From NCBI GenBank assembly GCA_002686955.1, contig NYZA01000107.1, forward strand, positions 1 to 6,934: 6,934 nucleotides of DNA, given 5' to 3'. The DNA comes from Gemmatimonadota bacterium. Lineage in GTDB: Bacteria > GCA-2686955. The notes beneath the pieces were generated by a model. That model searched no databases. It had not been told where the DNA came from and worked only from the letters and a program-made list of their open reading frames with translations. Within the stretch, counting starts at the first letter, position 1. Each line of letters begins with the position of its first letter. The position numbers were made by a program, and so were the translations under genes. This document shows, one piece after another, positions 6,194-6,934 of this stretch.

Positions 6194-6859
6194 TCAGGCA
6201 GTCGGGGCCGGACCGGGATACGATCGGAGGCGGGGTGCGACCGACTCGCTCTCCAGTCCGTCTAGGACCGTGTCCGCCATCCAGTGCACGTGCGCTCGAC
6301 GTTCGGCAAGGGAGGGCGGGCTCGCCGGGTCATCCCCCCAGAGAGGGCCGAGTACGGCGGCGTAGGTGTAGTAGTTGATCACGATCCCAGAGAAGGTCAC
6401 GAAGATGTGCCGCGCGGCGAGGGGTCCTGTCAGCGGAGCCACCTCGGAGAAGGTGCGCTCGGCCCACCCCATGAGAGGGGCGAGGTTGCGGCGGATCAAC
6501 TCGTGGTGCGTGTCGCCGCCCGCGACCTGCTGCTGGATCAGGCGGGGGTAGCGGCGGTTCTCCTCGATGAAGTCCAGGTAGGCGTCGACCACGCGGTGGA
6601 GGCGCTCGCGCAGGGGGCCGGTGCCCTCGATGGCGCCCGAGAGCGCGGCGAGGTGCGCGGCGTAGTAGCGCTCGAGGACGCGGTCGAAGAGCTCGACCTT
6701 GCTGTTGAAGTAGTAGAAGACCAGCGCCTTGTTCACGCCCGCGCGCTCGGCCACGTCGCGCATGCTCACGCCCTCGTAGCCGACGTCGGCGAGTAGCTCA
6801 TCGGCGGCCTCGAGGATGCGGGCGGCGGTGGCGCTGCGCTCTTCCGGTGGGGCTCTCAT
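6194..6859 (-). CDS. TetR-family transcriptional repressor
   Basis: The protein has 221 residues, a usual TetR length. The N-terminal DNA-binding domain (about 10-58) shows the classic pattern RILEAADELLADVGYEGVS, then the helix-turn-helix MRDVAERAGVNKALVFYYF and SKVELFDRVLERYY. The remainder is the helical ligand-binding and dimerisation domain, with a variable sequence (RYPRLIQQQ near 103-110, YYTYAAVLGPLWGDDP near 163-178) that does not let me name the ligand. ATG at 6859 is the first start after an in-frame TAG 15 bases upstream. There is no Shine-Dalgarno before it, and the predicted transcript begins only a few bases away, so translation may be leaderless. It lies 192 bases upstream of the peptidase gene on the same strand, so read-through is possible but not shown. 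The upstream inverted repeats suggest it represses itself and a divergent gene beyond the right edge. Confidence 0.95.
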   Translation of the reverse strand: MRAPPEERSATAARILEAADELLADVGYEGVSMRDVAERAGVNKALVFYYFNSKVELFDRVLERYYAAHLAALSGAIEGTGPLRERLHRVVDAYLDFIEENRRYPRLIQQQVAGGDTHHELIRRNLAPLMGWAERTFSEVAPLTGPLAARHIFVTFSGIVINYYTYAAVLGPLWGDDPASPPSLAERRAHVHWMADTVLDGLESESVAPRLRSYPGPAPTA

Positions 6860-6868
6860 AGTGAAGGA

Positions 6869-6897
6869 AGCCTACATTGACCGTTAGGTTTTATCAA
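6869..6897 (-). promoter_or_regulatory. Possible promoter of the TetR gene
   Basis: On the minus strand TTGATA (plus 6892-6897), a 17-base spacer and TAGGCT (plus 6869-6874) form a weak sigma70-like promoter. Transcription would start near 6862, only a few bases before ATG 6859, consistent with the lack of a ribosome binding site. It touches the edge of the operator and includes the extra TTGACCG half-site. Confidence 0.35.
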
Positions 6898-6918
6898 TCG
6901 GTTTGACCGATCGGTGAA
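6897..6918. promoter_or_regulatory. Probable TetR operator: overlapping inverted repeats
   Basis: ACCGATCGGT (6906-6915) is a perfect 10-base palindrome and extends to TTgACCGATCGGTgAA (6903-6918) with one mismatched pair. It overlaps a second inverted repeat, ATCGGT-TTG-ACCGAT (6897-6911). A further TTGACCG half-site lies at 6877-6883. Such 15-16 base palindromes just upstream of a TetR gene are the normal binding sites of these dimers. Their position on the -35 of the rightward promoter would allow direct repression. Confidence 0.6.
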
Positions 6919-6931
6919 GATGCGCTAGGAT
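6903..6931 (+). promoter_or_regulatory. Rightward sigma70-type promoter leading out of the window
   Basis: TTGACC (6903-6908), a 17-base spacer and TAGGAT (6926-6931) form a good sigma70-like promoter pointing away from the TetR gene. The gene it serves is not in the window. The -35 lies inside the palindromic operator. Confidence 0.45.
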
Positions 6932-6934
6932 TCG

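Noticed and set aside
6284-6796. Plus-strand open frame of 170 codons
   Set aside because: Antisense to the TetR gene, whose helix-turn-helix and length are unambiguous.

Overview
This GC-rich window carries four intact protein genes and one decayed gene. All of them lie on the minus strand, so transcription runs from high to low coordinates. In that order they are: a TetR-family repressor (6859 to 6194), a secreted M14-type zinc carboxypeptidase (6001 to 4502), a membrane-anchored homologue of the 2-oxoacid dehydrogenase E2 acyltransferase domain (4502 to 3621), a sulfatase pseudogene (about 3426 to 3028), and a large exported CotH-kinase/lamin-tail-domain protein (2865 to 97). There are no RNA genes, insertion sequences or CRISPR arrays that I can support.

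The gene set (CotH plus lamin-tail secreted protein, secreted M14 peptidase, single-domain E2-like protein, sulfatase remnant) and the high GC content suggest a free-living, GC-rich bacterium of the deltaproteobacterial/Myxococcota, Planctomycetota or 'Eisenbacteria'-like kind. This is inference from domain style. Nothing in the window fixes the taxon.

Region by region. The right edge (6860-6934) is a compact control region. It holds a TTGACC-N17-TAGGAT promoter pointing out of the window to the right and a weaker TTGATA-N17-TAGGCT promoter pointing into the TetR gene, with inverted repeats made of ACCGAT/ATCGGT halves overlapping both. This looks like an autoregulated divergent switch whose main target lies beyond the window. 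The peptidase and the E2-like gene share the bases TGATG at their junction, so they are probably translationally coupled and functionally linked. The 755 bp between the E2-like gene and the CotH gene contain no intact gene. They hold about 130 readable codons of an alkaline-phosphatase-superfamily sulfatase interrupted by all three kinds of stop codon, then the leader of the CotH gene. The left end (1-96) is non-coding downstream sequence without a clear terminator.

The most noteworthy items are the coupled peptidase/E2-like pair, in which the E2-like protein lacks the lipoyl domain and has Glu where E2 enzymes have the catalytic His; the sulfatase fossil; the CotH kinase joined to two lamin-tail domains; and the divergent TetR operator. 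I see no convincing new defence or mobile system.
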